Assembly: GCF_032854445.1 (NCBI RefSeq)
Contig: NC_088303.1
Span: 14,825,501-14,889,500, forward strand
DNA from: Liolophura sinensis
Taxonomy: Eukaryota; Mollusca; Polyplacophora; Chitonida; Chitonidae
Direction of reading: 5' to 3'
Length of the DNA stretch: 64,000 nt
Of the stretch, positions 1 through 11,770 are shown piece by piece. The position numbers were made by a program, and so were the translations under genes. The notes beneath the pieces are model-generated. The model saw nothing but the letters and a program-made list of their open reading frames with translations. It did not search any database and was not told the origin of the DNA. Numbering within the stretch: the stretch's first letter is position 1; each line of letters begins with the position of its first letter.

Positions 1-1072
1 TGCAGAGGATATTTTTCAGCACTTTTTCATGGTGACGGAATGATGGATTGTCCACAGTTTTTGAGCCCATATAACTATCTCATTGCCCCTCGTTCCACTT
101 CTAGCATTAATTACTTTTTGATTGGCTTTAACAGTGTAATCATGAGTATTGATCATAATTGAGGGTGGCGATATAAAGGCACATTTTTTGTAAACTTAAT
201 AAGAATGATGGGTCACACAAGCACATGACCTAAAAATGCAGCCAAATTCATGGAAATTGCATTCATGTGTATGAGAGCATTGATGAATGACCATTTGGCT
301 GTTGCGATAGCAACAGTCAGTCAGGGAGTGGCCAGAAGAGGAGATACAAGTACACTTATAATTTTAAACTTGTACTCGCCAATGCTTTGTTATGCCTTTG
401 GTCCTCCAGCAAGGATCACACATCTTAGGATTCCTCATGGTCATATATATAGTATTGAGTACGATGTAAATCCCCAAGCATACAGACATACAAACAGCAA
501 GGCTTCATGTACCATGTCATGTGGTGGAGACTAGACGCTTAAAATCTGGTTTGAATTAATGAATGAATGACAATGGCTTAACACCACACCGGCAATATTA
601 AGGCCATATTGTGGAGAGAACATGTTCAAAGCAGGAGGGAGTGAATGGTTTTTGATATGATGAACATCAAAAATAAGACAAAGAAACGAACATGTTTAAA
701 ACTGAAAATCTGGTTTGAACTACTTTTTTTTGAGTCACAAGACATTTTGCATACAAATACAGTAATTGTTTTTTCACCAATCTTTGAACTTTGCCAGAGA
801 TTTCAAATCAAAAACTAATTTCCTCGTTTGGACCAGACTGTGGTCTGGAGATTTAAATTTAGATATATTAGTAATAGTTCCAGAAAAGTTTTTGCATATT
901 AGGTTGACAATTGACATTGTACACACACTTGTCTCATAACTGTTCAGATATAATATATATAAATGTATATTGAGCTGAACACTGATTATAGACTATGAAT
1001 GTGTCCATAACGCATTATGAAAACCAGTTGTTTGTACCAGTAGCATGATGGTATTCCCTATATGTCACACAG
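1..1072. other. TCF19-like intron sequence, no gene seen
   Basis: AT-rich sequence upstream of the first recognised exon. An open frame at 250-534 has no family motif and no convincing splice pairing, so I read the stretch as intron of the TCF19-like gene. Confidence 0.5.
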
Positions 1073-1189
1073 GTAGATGGGAAGTGTTCGTTACACCTGG
1101 ATGACAGAGTCACTTTTGGACATATCAGAGGAATGAGCATCAAACCTGGATCTTTTGCACCTGAGCCCAATTCTGAATTCCAGTTTATT
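1073..1189 (+). CDS. TCF19: TCF19-like exon: C-terminal part of FHA domain
   Basis: A CACAG acceptor at 1068-1072 and a GTATGT donor at 1190 bound a 117-nt phase-0 exon (39 codons). Motifs LHLDDRVTFG and PNSEFQFI match the last beta strands of the TCF19 FHA domain. It continues in frame into the exon at 2395. No upstream FHA exon was found in positions 1-1072. Confidence 0.85.
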
Positions 1190-4100
1190 GTATGTATTTT
1201 CATCTTCTAGTGTCAGTAGTTATGTGTACTCATTTATGTGTTGGCTACCATACCATTCTTGAGTTGACCCATCCAATTTGACTAGTCAGATGAAAATAAG
1301 TGTTATTTTATGCAGTTGTAGCATTTAACTTATAGCATCTGAAGGGGGCTGACATGTATTTCTTTATTTGATTGGTGTTTTACACCGTTGTCAAGAATAT
1401 TTTATGCAACGGCGGCCAGCATAATGGTGGGTAGAAACCGGGCAGAGCCTGGGGGAAACCCAAGACCATCCACAGGTTGCTGCAGACCTTTCCACATATG
1501 GCCGGAGAGGGGGGGCTTATGACATCCATTAGTCCTTTTATTAGTCCACCTGAGGAATTTGACAAGACGATAGTTAGAAGAAATAGGGTACATGCACATG
1601 TAGAAAACTAATAACAAAGGTTGATATTTATGTGCTTTCAGAAGCACATAAAGGCCTTAAAATGATACAATTGATGCCAACACTTAAATTTGTCTGATAA
1701 AATAAATTATTCAGACTTTGTAAATCAACCGTTCATTGTCAGTGGCCTTATAAGATGGTTGTTGGTTTCCTTTGGGCTCTGCCCGGTTTCCTCCCACCAC
1801 AATTCTGGCCACCGGCTTATAAGTGAAATATTCACTTATCCTGTTATTTACATTGTAAAACACCAGTCAAATAAATAAATAAATATAAGGTGGATAAAAG
1901 AATCAGAATCAAGCAGAATTTGTCACTTTAAAAAAGCTAAACTTTAGGTGAAATAATGAAGAATGCTGGACATTGTTAGCAGGTTCCAAGCCTTTGGAGT
2001 TTGACTCAGTCACTAAAAATAACAGTTGCTGATATTACCCTAAATATTACCCCAATTCTTCAACCTTTTCACGTATGAAAGAGCAACTTTCAGGGCGTGT
2101 TGTGTACATTTATAATTTGACTTGGAAACAAAGCCACATGTATTGATTGGGCAATTTCAGGGCTTCACAAAAAGTATAATTTTATCAATCTAGACTAATG
2201 CCTTGAGAATATGCTTGAATAAACATCTTGCAAACATGTAAAAAGGTTGAAGAATTACAGTAATATGTTACCAAGATCATCTGATACTCTGAAGTTTGGC
2301 ACACACCACCAATAAATAAATACCAAGATTATACATGTATGTATTGAAATTATTCTCAATTGTCAAAAATGATATACATTATTTGTTCCTTCAGTTTGAA
2401 AGGAGTAAACCATGTAGCAAGTCTGTCAAGTCTGTTGACATTGGTGAAGAAGACAGTCTGTGTAAGATCGAGCTGAAGTTTGAACACCCAGACAAATGTG
2501 ACGATATTCCTGGACGATCAGAGTGCATCGTCAATGATAAGTTTGCCTCCAGGAGAGACAGCTATGACAAACAAGTGCCATTTTGTGAACCAGGAAATCA
2601 AACTGCCTCGCCTACGGTTTTGCTCAGGACCCCAGTGGAAGACAGTTCAGTGGAAAACATCCCAGTTCAGCTTGCTTCATCAGCAAGTAAAGATGACTCG
2701 GTCATTGTGTTGGATATTTCAGATGACTCTGATTCAGATAAGGATGACCGTCCGCACAGCCAGAGCCTGGCGCCTATTGAGAGAAATGACAGTGGGCATC
2801 CATCATGTGGCAGTGACACAGACCAACAGGCATATGTTGTCCTGACCTCATCATGTGACTTAGCCATAGCTGACCCACCAATCAGTGCTCAGGATTCTAA
2901 TTTGCTCAGTGGATCCACATCAGTGATAAACCAAGAGAGGTCTAGCAGTCCTATTATTCCTGATATGTCCAACGGATCACAGACGCCCATTCTGTATGGA
3001 AAACAGGTGATTGCTGGATGCAAAATTCAGCTGACTTTTCCAGGGGCTGCCTCTCCTGAACACCTTCAAGGGTAAGTATGATTTATGAGTGTCTGCTGTT
3101 AAGCCACTGGTGATAGAGGAACATTATGTCGAAATGTGGGTTGAATTAAGGGTAAACTTGGCAGGAGTAAAGTTCATTGGGCTTGTTCTATCTGACTTAA
3201 ACATTGGTATATCAGAAAATGTGATTACAATAATGGTGAAAGGCATAGTACACCTTTCACAGGAGGAGCATTGAATGGAAGTTTTTGGCTTCCTTCTCAA
3301 AAGTAGCAACTGTAGACATCCCCAGTTACCAACTGTTAGTGATAGTGTACACGTATTATCATAATTATAGCATTATTAGACAGGATTTAATCTAAATCTC
3401 CTCCTAAAATGCTGATGTGGAAAGCAACATGAAAGTAATGCGCTTGTACTGTACATGTAGTGAATGTATTAATCCCAGTACTAAAGTTTTAATGTCATCA
3501 CTACTGGTAATATCCTATATAGGATAGATCTATGCCAATTTCTCCATCAGCAGTGAACAACTGACAGTGATGTAAAATACAGGAATGTTATAGGACCATA
3601 AGATGGCTATTGTCTTTGCTTGTCTTTCCTTGTTTGGAAGCCCTTGTGGGGGACCTCGGTGGCCGAGTGTGTAGCATGCTGGCGGCTGTCATTTAAGTGA
3701 AATATTCTTGAGTATGGTACAGAACACCAGTGAAATAAATAAACAGAAGGCCTTGTTTGAAACAAAGAGAGCTTTTGCTACATGTATTCCATTTACATGT
3801 ATGCCTAGCAGGAACCCTTTTTGGCTGTTTTTCAGTTTTTAGGTTAAAGCTTGGCTCATTTTTCAGTTTCTTGTGGACTACCCTTAAACCTGACCTCTGT
3901 TGTATAAGTGAGGTTTTTTCAAGTACTACAGTTAAACCATAGTTGTGTCAGTCAGATTTTGTCTGATGAAATAATGCTGATGTTTATAATTTCTCACAGG
4001 TTAGATTAGCCTTGTTTTGCACAAGTTGTCTGTTTGCCATAATTGCAGTTGTTCCACAAGCCCAAGACTTCCTGGTGATGCTGGTTTTGTGTCCTGCAGT

Positions 4101-6843
4101 GCTAGTGAAGATGGTGATGATGATTCTGTAGATGGTAATTTATCCCTCAACATGGCTTCAGTATCGCAAAAACCACACAAAAGGAACTGCCAAAGGAGAG
4201 GTAATTCATATACAAGTGTACCTACCTAAAAAGGGCATTGGAAAGGAATGATATAAATTCCAAGCATGTGAAAGTGCATTATGGGCCCGTAAAGGTGAAA
4301 TACAGTGATTTCAGTCTTCAGTAAAAATTGTTGTCTGCAAACTGCTTTTTTTCTGTATAAGATTGTGGAAGTTTCTATTGTGGAAACTAATACTTTAATT
4401 ATTCTTCATGTAATTATTTATGATTATCCAACATAATATTGTAAGGAAAATGTTCACAGCTTATCTCTATGCATTTAGAATGTCGCAGTGTCATTTGTGG
4501 TGCCATCATTAAATGTTAACAGAAGTGTAATGCTTTTGTTGTAATGTTCCAAAAATCAAGGGCAACAAGCCAAGGCATTTTGAACAAATTGTAGTCTGTC
4601 TACGTTTGCATTGTTCGTTTCTGGCCATGAATAAGTTACAAATTGCAACACATCTACAAAATATTCACCACTTATTGACTGATGTCTTTCAGTTTCCTTC
4701 ACTCATTGGCTCAGTTAGATATCACTAATATAATTTATAGTACACACCCAGATGCCATGATGACAAAAAAGAGACATTTTGTTTTATGACGATCCATTCC
4801 AAGCTCTGTGGATTGAGGTCATAATACCAGTTCAGTCAACTTCAGTAACATTCCTATGTCACACAGTACGAGACAATGTCTTACAAGATGTCATGTACAA
4901 CGTCACGTTATATAAACAAGCCAAAATACATTACACAGCAAAATATATTGTTTAAACTTTTTCAAAACATAAATAATAAATACAATTTTACACAGTGAAG
5001 GTTGAATATCATAAATATTTTGTTGAGTGAGAGGATAGGACGATAACTCAAGAGACGCAAAGCTGTCACTGAGCAATAAATATTTTTCGAAAGCAGTAAA
5101 TATTTTTCAATGTTCCGCATCTCGTGAGTTATAATTCTCACCTCTCATTGGAAAAGTATTTATGATACTCAACCTTCACTCAGCAATGTCCTCTGTGTAT
5201 CTAGTGTTCAACAACAATAATATGGAAGTTTGCAGGTAACATTCTCTCAAAATTTTGAGAAGCAATTTTTCACAGTTGAACACAGTAACTTGTTGTCTGA
5301 TGATGTTACGAGATATGTATATTTTATGCAATGAAATATGAGAAAATTGATGTACAAAATAACAAAACAAGAGCATTTAAGTCAACATTCTAGAATTTGG
5401 GATATAAATTACGAAATGGTTTTCATATTGTAGGAAGGAGGAAAAAGAGATTCAAAAAAAGCACAGATAATGAAGATGAAGTGCAGTTGTATGAGGTCGC
5501 CACTTGTGCATCTCTTGATTGCCAAAAACCCAATTCCAGTAAAATAGGTTGGGTAAGTGTTACATCATGAAAATGACAAGGACACTCGAATTTATATGTA
5601 ATATGGTTTTCTCTGAAGTGGTGAGATAAAGGAGAGCCACTACAACCTCCAAGATAACCCTATTGTTAGTTTACCTAAATACAAAACAAGAGCATATGGG
5701 TATACATGTAACTCTCTTAGCAACCAAGGTGCAGAGTTGTCTAGCCTCCAGAAAGGAAGGTCGTGGACACAGTTGAAGAGTTCAAAGCTCTGTTTCTTTT
5801 CCAAATATCTTATTATGTTTTTCTTTTAAAGAAAGAAAAAACTGTGGAAAAAATAATGTTGGATGTCATTTACACAGTTGTTTTCTTATCATACCAGTCA
5901 TTGTTTGTCCTTTCGACATAAGTAGCCTTTGGCTAATGTTAATTTGTTGTAACCATTGTTAAATAAAGATTATGAGATTTGAGTTTTGAAGCTGACATGG
6001 AGACTGTTCAACATTTATCACTATTACGTTGCTCATAATGATGTTGAGCCTTTGTCCAGTTTCAGCTATGTACAGTGATTATAGCAGTACATCTGTTCTA
6101 GTCACATGTACATATATGGCAAGCATACTTTTGAAGAGTCTCCACAATTCATGCAGTGTTATTAAATGCCCATACCTTCCGCATAAAATATGATGTTGGA
6201 CTTACTTTTATTTTGCTCATAATATTAGTTATATGGTTACTCAGTAATAGGATACCCACGTACACTGTATATGGTGTCTGTAATCCTCATTATGAAGGTT
6301 AAAGACATCATATATTTCCATCACTGAGTAATCTTGTAACGAACTCATCCTGCAAAGAACCATCAATTCAGTTTAGAAGACTGATGTATAAGTTGAATCG
6401 CTTCAAAGATGTGACCATTGTATTCACAACCCAGCAAAGGGAGATAACCTATTCATCAGACATGTTTGTTGTCATCAATTTCGAGGACATATCTGTATGT
6501 GACCGTTTTGTCCAATGAAAAGGGGAGTATTTCATCTGATACGGGATAAGAGTAAATACATGTATTAGAATTTGCATTGTCTCATTTTCAGCTTCACACT
6601 GGCAAGATATCCTGGAATCTGTTTGTCATTTGCCATGGAGAAACCAGACTATATGTGTGTACCTGTAAAAATCATTTTAAATTCTTATTCAGTATAAATG
6701 TGATGAATAGTTCATTTGTCTTTTCTTTGTTATTGTAGGTGCAGTGTGATAGCTGTGACCAATGGTATCACACAACCTGTGTTGGCTGTACTTACAAACA
6801 GGTCCGAGACAAAGACATTGAGTTTCACTGTGGATGTGTATGA
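1073..6843 (+). CDS. TCF19: TCF19-like FHA/PHD chromatin protein (5' partial)
   Basis: Five exons join in frame: 1073-1189, 2395-3071, 4010-4200, 5434-5552 and 6739-6843 (TGA at 6841-6843), giving about 403 residues. The first visible exon encodes the end of an FHA domain (LHLDDRVTFG, then SEFQFI running into FERSKP across the junction). The last two exons encode a C4HC3-type PHD finger (GWVQCDSCDQWYH, then HCGCV before the stop). FHA followed by a C-terminal PHD finger is the TCF19 layout; the vertebrate protein reads H3K4me3 through the PHD tryptophan, which is kept here (GWVQCD). The middle is long, acidic and serine-rich, and a basic stretch (RRGRRKKRFKK) at the third/fourth exon join is a likely nuclear signal. 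Earlier FHA exons lie left of the window. The acceptor of the 4010 exon (TTAG|C) was chosen because nearby alternatives hit stops. Orthology is inferred from architecture and motifs. Confidence 0.85.
1363..1516 (-). mobile_element. SINE copy, mollusc-type 3' domain (family A), truncated
   Basis: Reverse-oriented copy starting at the A/T-rich tail (TTTATTTGATTGGTG) and running through the conserved core (GGCGGCCAGCATAATGG, AAACCGGGCAGAGCC) to GGCCGGAGAGG. The same core recurs at many places in the window in both orientations. Confidence 0.8.
1750..1887 (+). mobile_element. SINE family A copy, 5' truncated
   Basis: Core (CTCTGCCCGGTTTCCTCCC) followed by AAGTGAAATATTC and a tail of AAACACCAGTCAAATAAATA repeats. 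It lies about 230 bp from the opposite-strand copy at 1363-1516. Confidence 0.75.
2395..3071 (+). CDS. TCF19: TCF19-like exon: disordered acidic middle with SIM-like motif
   Basis: A large exon (677 nt) between TTCAG and GTAAGT. The protein is rich in Ser, Asp and Pro and probably disordered. Residues coded from about 2701 read VIVLDISDDSDSDKDD: a hydrophobic VIVLD core followed by acidic and serine residues, the classic form of a SUMO-interaction motif. Whether it binds SUMO is inference from motif shape. Confidence 0.8.
3644..3743 (+). mobile_element. SINE family A copy with internal deletion
   Basis: A tRNA-like head (CTCGGTGGCCGAGTGTGTAG) is joined directly to the family A tail (AAGTGAAATATTCTTGAGTA, then ACACCAGTGAAATAAATAAA), so the central domain is missing. 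Lies in a TCF19-like intron. Confidence 0.6.
4994..5180. mobile_element. Foldback MITE-like element
   Basis: About 187 bp bounded by inverted arms: the left arm AGTGAAGGTTGAATATCATA matches the reverse complement of the right arm (TATGATACTCAACCTTCACT) with one difference, and matching continues inward imperfectly (GAGTGAGAGG against CCTCTCATT). No coding capacity. Sits in a TCF19-like intron. A non-autonomous DNA transposon is the simplest reading. Confidence 0.6.
5434..6843 (+). CDS. TCF19: TCF19-like PHD finger exons
   Basis: Exons 5434-5552 and 6739-6843 form the PHD finger. Likely ligands are CASLDC, CDSC, WYH with TTC, and the final C-G-C. The junction is phase 0 between ...KIGW and VQCDSC. 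The protein stops one residue after the last cysteine, so the finger sits at the extreme C terminus as in TCF19. Confidence 0.85.
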
Positions 6844-8060
6844 AGGAATCACACTAATACTGTGTTGGCTGTACATGTACTGATGAACAGGTCCCAGACA
6901 AAGACATTGATTTTCACTGTGGATGTGTATGAAGGCATTACACAAATACTGTACTGGCTGTACAAGTACTGATAAACAGGTCCCAGACAAAGACATTGAT
7001 TTTCACTGTGGATGTGTATGAAGGAATCACACTAATACTGTGTTGGCTGTACATGTACTGATAAACAGGTCCCAGACAAAGACATTGATTTTCACTGTGG
7101 ATGTGTATGAAGGAATCACACTAATACTGTGTTGGCTGTACATGTACTGATAAACAGGTTCGAGACAAAGACATTGAGTTTCACTGTGGATGTGTATGAA
7201 GGAATCACACTAATACTGTGTTGGCTGTACATGTGCTGATAAACAGGTCCCAGACAAAGACATTGAGTTTCACTGTGGATGTGTATGAGGGAATCACACA
7301 AATACTGTACTGGCTGTCATACTGATAAACAGGTCCCAGACAAAGACATTGATTTTCACTGTGGATGTGTATGAAGGAATCACACTAATACTGTGTTGGC
7401 TGTACATGTGCTGATAAACAGGTCCCAGACAAAGACATTGAGTTTCACTGTGGATGTGTATGAAGGAATCACACTAATACTGTGTTGGCTGTACATGTAC
7501 TGATAAACAGGTCCCAGACAAAGACATTGATTTTCACTGTGGATGTGTATGAAGGAATCACACTAATACTGTGTTGGCTGTACATGTACTGATGAACAGG
7601 TCCCAGACAAAGACATTGAGTTTCACTGTGGATGTGTATGAAGGAATCACACTAATACTGTGTTGGCTGTACATGTACTGATGAACAGGTCCCAGACAAA
7701 GACATTGAGTTTCACTGTGGATGTGTATGAAGGAATCACACTAATACTGTGTTGGCTGTACATGTACTGATGAACAGGTCCCAGACAAAGACATTGAGTT
7801 TCACTGTGGATGTGTATGAAGGAATCACACTAATACTGTGTTGGCTGTATATGTACTGGTAAACAGGCCCCAGACAAAGACATTGAGTTTCACTGTGGAT
7901 GTGTATGAAGGAATCACACTAATACTGCGTTGGCTGTACATGTGCTGATAAACAGGTTCGAGACAAAGACATTGAGTTTCACTGTGGATGTGTATGAAGG
8001 AATCACACTAATACTGTGTTGGTTGTATATGTACTGATAGGTTCCAGACAAAGACATTGA
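6774..8060 (+). repeat. 89-bp tandem array derived from the TCF19-like last exon
   Basis: About 14 units of 89 bp begin inside the terminal coding exon and fill the proximal 3' UTR. Each unit repeats the second half of the PHD finger (GTTGGCTGTAC, CAGACAAAGACATTGA, TTTCACTGTGGATGTG) and the stop codon. The first, genuine copy spans 83 bp to the next; the others share a 6-bp insertion (ACATGTACTGATAAACAG in place of ACTTACAAACAG). The last units are more diverged. Confidence 0.9.
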
Positions 8061-8959
8061 GTTTCATTGTGAATGTGTTATGCTAATGCACTGTTGGATG
8101 TTACTGTATACAAGTCAGAGACAGAGACATTGACTTTCACTGTTGGCAGCATAGTTTGAAAGGTTGAAAAAAAAAAGACATGTAGTCAGTTGTACTGCAA
8201 ATGAATACATGTCCTGTTTAACTGTATGAGTGTGTCTTGATATTTGGTTAGCCGTCCATGAGAAATGAAAAAAGCCAGGGTGTATAATTTTGTACTGTTA
8301 TTCTTTGTATTGTCTCTGAACAGTCTTACGTTTGTACAGACTAAAATACAGTTGTATATTGATACTGCCAGTGTCTTATTTTGTATTCTGATTTTTACAG
8401 TATTCTGTTCATTTCATATTAAAAGTGGTACCATGTGTAATGTCTTGTGTACATCTTTGTAATCTGTCTGTCTTATGGTACATGTACATGAGTGTGTGTG
8501 TGCACATGTACAGCTATGATTTGTGTATTATCACTTGTCAGGACTGAAATCCTGTTCATCGTCTTTTATAAAACACTTCAGAATCTTGTCAGTGTGTGAG
8601 AATGTGTTGATTCTTCAGACTGCAGTTTCATAGGCATTTTTTTGAAGGAAAAAGTGAAATGAAATTACATAGATGTGGTCACTCAATAATGACCTGGTCA
8701 TCAGGAAGATAAGAATTCATTGAGAAAATAACTTATTTATATTTATTCCTTCTTCCGCTTATCTAAAGCAGTTAAATAACTTTTTTCAAGAAATTTACTT
8801 GGCCAATTTAACAATTTAAAGCCCTGAATTATTTTTATCAGATATTTTAGTTACTTTTGTGATGTACCGGGTTGCTCTCTGTAAAAGAACACAACTAACC
8901 AGGGGTCTTAAAGACACTTTATTTTCTTCTACATATTGGTTTACCTGTGTTATTTTTTG
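8060..8959. other. 3' UTR or downstream flank of TCF19-like gene
   Basis: AT-rich non-coding sequence. A possible poly(A) signal ATTAAA is at 8418-8423. Nothing else recognised. Confidence 0.35.
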
Positions 8960-9345
8960 GGGGGGTTTCATATGTATTATTCTTAGGGTTTTACGATGTA
9001 CTTTGATGACACTTTCAGTCACATGATGATGTGTCATTCAGTGTGTTTACATATACTTGTCTTCTGGTGGTAGTGTCTGTCACTAACGTCTTGCCACCAC
9101 TAAAGTATCATGCTGAAGACACCAGACATGACACCCCAAATAGATCAGTCACATTATGGTGATACCGGACAAACCAGCCTCATTTCCTTGCTCTAACCTC
9201 ATGCTGAGCACAAAGCAAGGTATCAGTTAGTACGATTTTTAGTATTTTAGTTCAGTTTTTCGTATGACCTTACCTGGGTTTGATCCCAGGTCCCCCTACA
9301 TCGAGGCAGACAGTCTAACCATTAGGCCACTAGGTTTCCTATGCA
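8960..9345 (-). mobile_element. tRNA-derived SINE (family B), near full length
   Basis: Read on the minus strand: an A-box-like head (TGGCCTAATGGTTAGA), a B-box-like GGGATCAAACCCAGG, a body with CTGAGCACAAAG and GACACCAGACATGAC features on the plus strand, then the tail CATGTGACTGAAAG and TACATCGTAAAACCCTAAG. The same order is seen at 39450-39765. Confidence 0.7.
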
Positions 9346-9882
9346 CTTAACAGTTAACACAATGTATGCACACTAGTTGACTGGTGTTCTGAAGTGTACC
9401 ATATATACTTGATTTTATTCTTGGTCAGGCTGGCTCAGTGGTTTTTGAACAAGATGTTGTGCTTGTCAAAAACCCATGGCCATTGGTGTCATATGTTCAA
9501 AAAAAAGCCAGTGCCAGTTTTTATTTAAGATGTGCTTGTCAAAAACAATAGACCATTGGTCAGTGACAAATATTACAGGTCCATCTACTGTTGTAAAACA
9601 GGAGGAGGTAGTGTTTGTTGTGTGGATAATGCAACAGTTTATGTTGCGTTGTCTAGTGTTTATGCGTGAAGATTGGGTTGACTTGTAATGGGAATTGGGT
9701 GCGTTCCATGCATGGTGTCTGCAAACACATACGTGTACGTGACTGGCAGGATGCCATATCCAGTCTCAAGAGAAAGGTGGCTGGATGTGTGGTATGCCAG
9801 GCCTCACGGTCAGTGTTGCACTATGTACATACATTGTAAGTTGGCATTTCATGTGTATAATATGGCAGGATGTGGCGTATTA

Positions 9883-10318
9883 GTGTCAGAACAACACGGC
9901 TGGATGTTGTGGCATTCAAGATGTCAGAACAACACGGCTGGATGTTGTGGCATTCAAGATGTCAGAACAACACGGCTGGATGTTGTGGCATTGAAGGTGT
10001 CAGAACAACACGGCTGGATGTTGTGGCATTCAAGATGTCAGAACAACACGGCTGGATGTTGTGGCATTCAAGATATCAGAACAACACGGTTGGATGTTGT
10101 GGCATTGAAGGTGTCAGAACAACACGGCTGGATGTTGTGGCATTCAAGATGTCAGAACAACATGGCTGGATGTTGTGGCATTGAAGGTGTCAGAACAACA
10201 CGGCTGGATGTTGTGGCATTCAAGATGTCAGAACAACACGGCTGGATGTTGTGGCATTGAAGGTGTCAGAACAACACGGCTGGATGTTGTGGCATTCAAA
10301 GTGTCAGAACAACACGGC
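9883..10318. repeat. 38-bp minisatellite, subfamily 1
   Basis: About 11 copies of a 38-bp unit containing GTCAGAACAACACGGCTGG and ATGTTGTGGCATTCAAG. Copies are nearly identical. A few diverged units precede it from about 9775. Confidence 0.9.
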
Positions 10319-10409
10319 AATGTGGGTGAATGTTGGGACATGCCAGGTGGTAAATAATGTGGCTTGAGATTTTTTTGCATTCCAGGCATCCAAATACTGT
10401 AGATATATG

Positions 10410-11295
10410 TTTTGGCATCCAAGGTGTCCATGTACTGTGGTCAATGTTGTGGTATTCTAGGTGTCTGTGTTGTGTCTTCAATGTTGTGGTATTCCAGGTG
10501 TCTGTGTACTGTGGTCGATGTTGTGGTATTCTAGGTGTCCGTGTACTGTGGTCAATGTTGTGGTATTCCAGGTGTCTGTGTACTGTGGTCGGTGTTGTGG
10601 TATTCCAGGTGTCTGTATAATCAAGCTGGATGTTGTGGTATTCCTGGTGTCTGTGTACTGTGGTCAATGTTGTGGTATTCCAGGTTTCTGTGTAACCAAG
10701 CTGGATGTTGTGGTATTATAGGTGTCTGTATAATCAAGCTGGATGTTGTGGTATTCCAGGTGTCTGTGTACTGTGGTCGATGTTGTTTTATTCCAGGTGT
10801 CTGTGTGCTGTGGCCAATGTTGTGGTATTCCAGGTGTTTGTGTACTGTGGTCAATGTTGTGGTATTCCAGGTGTCTGTATAATCAAGCTGGATGTTGTGG
10901 TATTCCAGGTGTCCGTGTACTGTGGTCAATGTTGTGGTATTCCAGGTGTTTGTGTACTGTGGTCAATGTTGTGGTTTTCCAGGTGTCTGTATAATCAATC
11001 TGGATGTTCCGGTATTTCAGGTGTCTGTGTACTGTGGTCGATTTTGTGGTATTCCAGGTGTCTGTGTACTGTGGTCGGTGTTGTGGTATTCCAGGTGTCT
11101 GTATAATCAAGCTGGATGTTGTGGTATTCCAGGTGTCTGTGTACTGTTGTCAATGTTGTGGTATTCTAGGTGTCTGTGTACGATAGCTAAATGTCTCGAC
11201 ATTCCACTTGTTCGTGTACTGTGGTCGATGATGTGCCATTCCAGGTGTCGGTATAATCAAGCTGAATGTTGTGGCATTCCAGGTGTTGGTGTAAT
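10410..11295. repeat. 37-38-bp minisatellite, subfamily 2
   Basis: About 24 copies mixing two unit types: a 37-bp unit with GTGTACTGTGGTCAATG and a 38-bp unit with GTATAATCAAGCTGGATG, both ending TTGTGGTATTCCAG. The 38-bp type clearly resembles subfamily 1 (GCTGGATGTTGTGG). Open frames across it are by-products of the period. Confidence 0.9.
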
Positions 11296-11770
11296 ATAAC
11301 ACATATCCTGACAGCATGGTACCACACAATAACATCCTTACACTTGGCATTACACCATACACAGTAACATCATCCTGACACTTAGCATGGCACCACACAC
11401 AAGAACATCATGCTGACACTTAGCATGGCACCACACACAATAACATCATCCTGACACTTGATATAAGTGTCAGGATGATGTTACTGTGTGTGATGCCATG
11501 CTAACTGTCAGGATGATGTTACTGTGTGTGATGCCATGCTAAGTGTCAGGATGATGTTAATGTGTGTGGTGAAATGCTAAGTGTCAAGATGATATTACTG
11601 CGTGTGGTGCCATGCTAAGTGTCAGGATGATGTTACTCGATGTGGCGCCATGCTAAGTGTCAGGACGATGTTACTGTGTGTGGTGCCATGCTAAGTGTCA
11701 GGACGATGTCACTGTGTGTGGCGCCATGCCAGGCGTCAGGATATTGTTATTGGGTGTGGTGCGGCGTCAC
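11296..11770. repeat. 38-bp minisatellite, subfamily 3, with inversion
   Basis: Units of 38 bp (AAGTGTCAGGATGATG with TGTGTGTGGTGCCATGCT). Those before about 11460 run in reverse orientation and those after it forward. The switch is a perfect palindrome with 16-nt arms (11444-11459 and 11465-11480) around GATAT. Confidence 0.85.

Noticed and set aside
250-534. 94-codon ORF as an upstream TCF19-like FHA exon
   Set aside because: Translation lacks any FHA motif and is not bounded by matching splice sites.
3998-4009. Acceptors at 3999 and 4004 for the third TCF19-like exon
   Set aside because: Both lead to in-frame stops with the incoming phase; the AG at 4008-4009 keeps the frame open.
6730-7301. 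Minus-strand open frames across the 89-bp array
   Set aside because: They are the antisense of the PHD-derived repeat and owe their length to the array.
10357-11299. Several overlapping open frames encoding Cys-rich repeats (both strands)
   Set aside because: They fall entirely within the 37-38-bp minisatellite, shift frame between units and appear on both strands: a by-product of the repeat.
9883-11770. CRISPR-like regular repeats
   Set aside because: Repeats are head-to-tail with no spacers, in a eukaryotic context.
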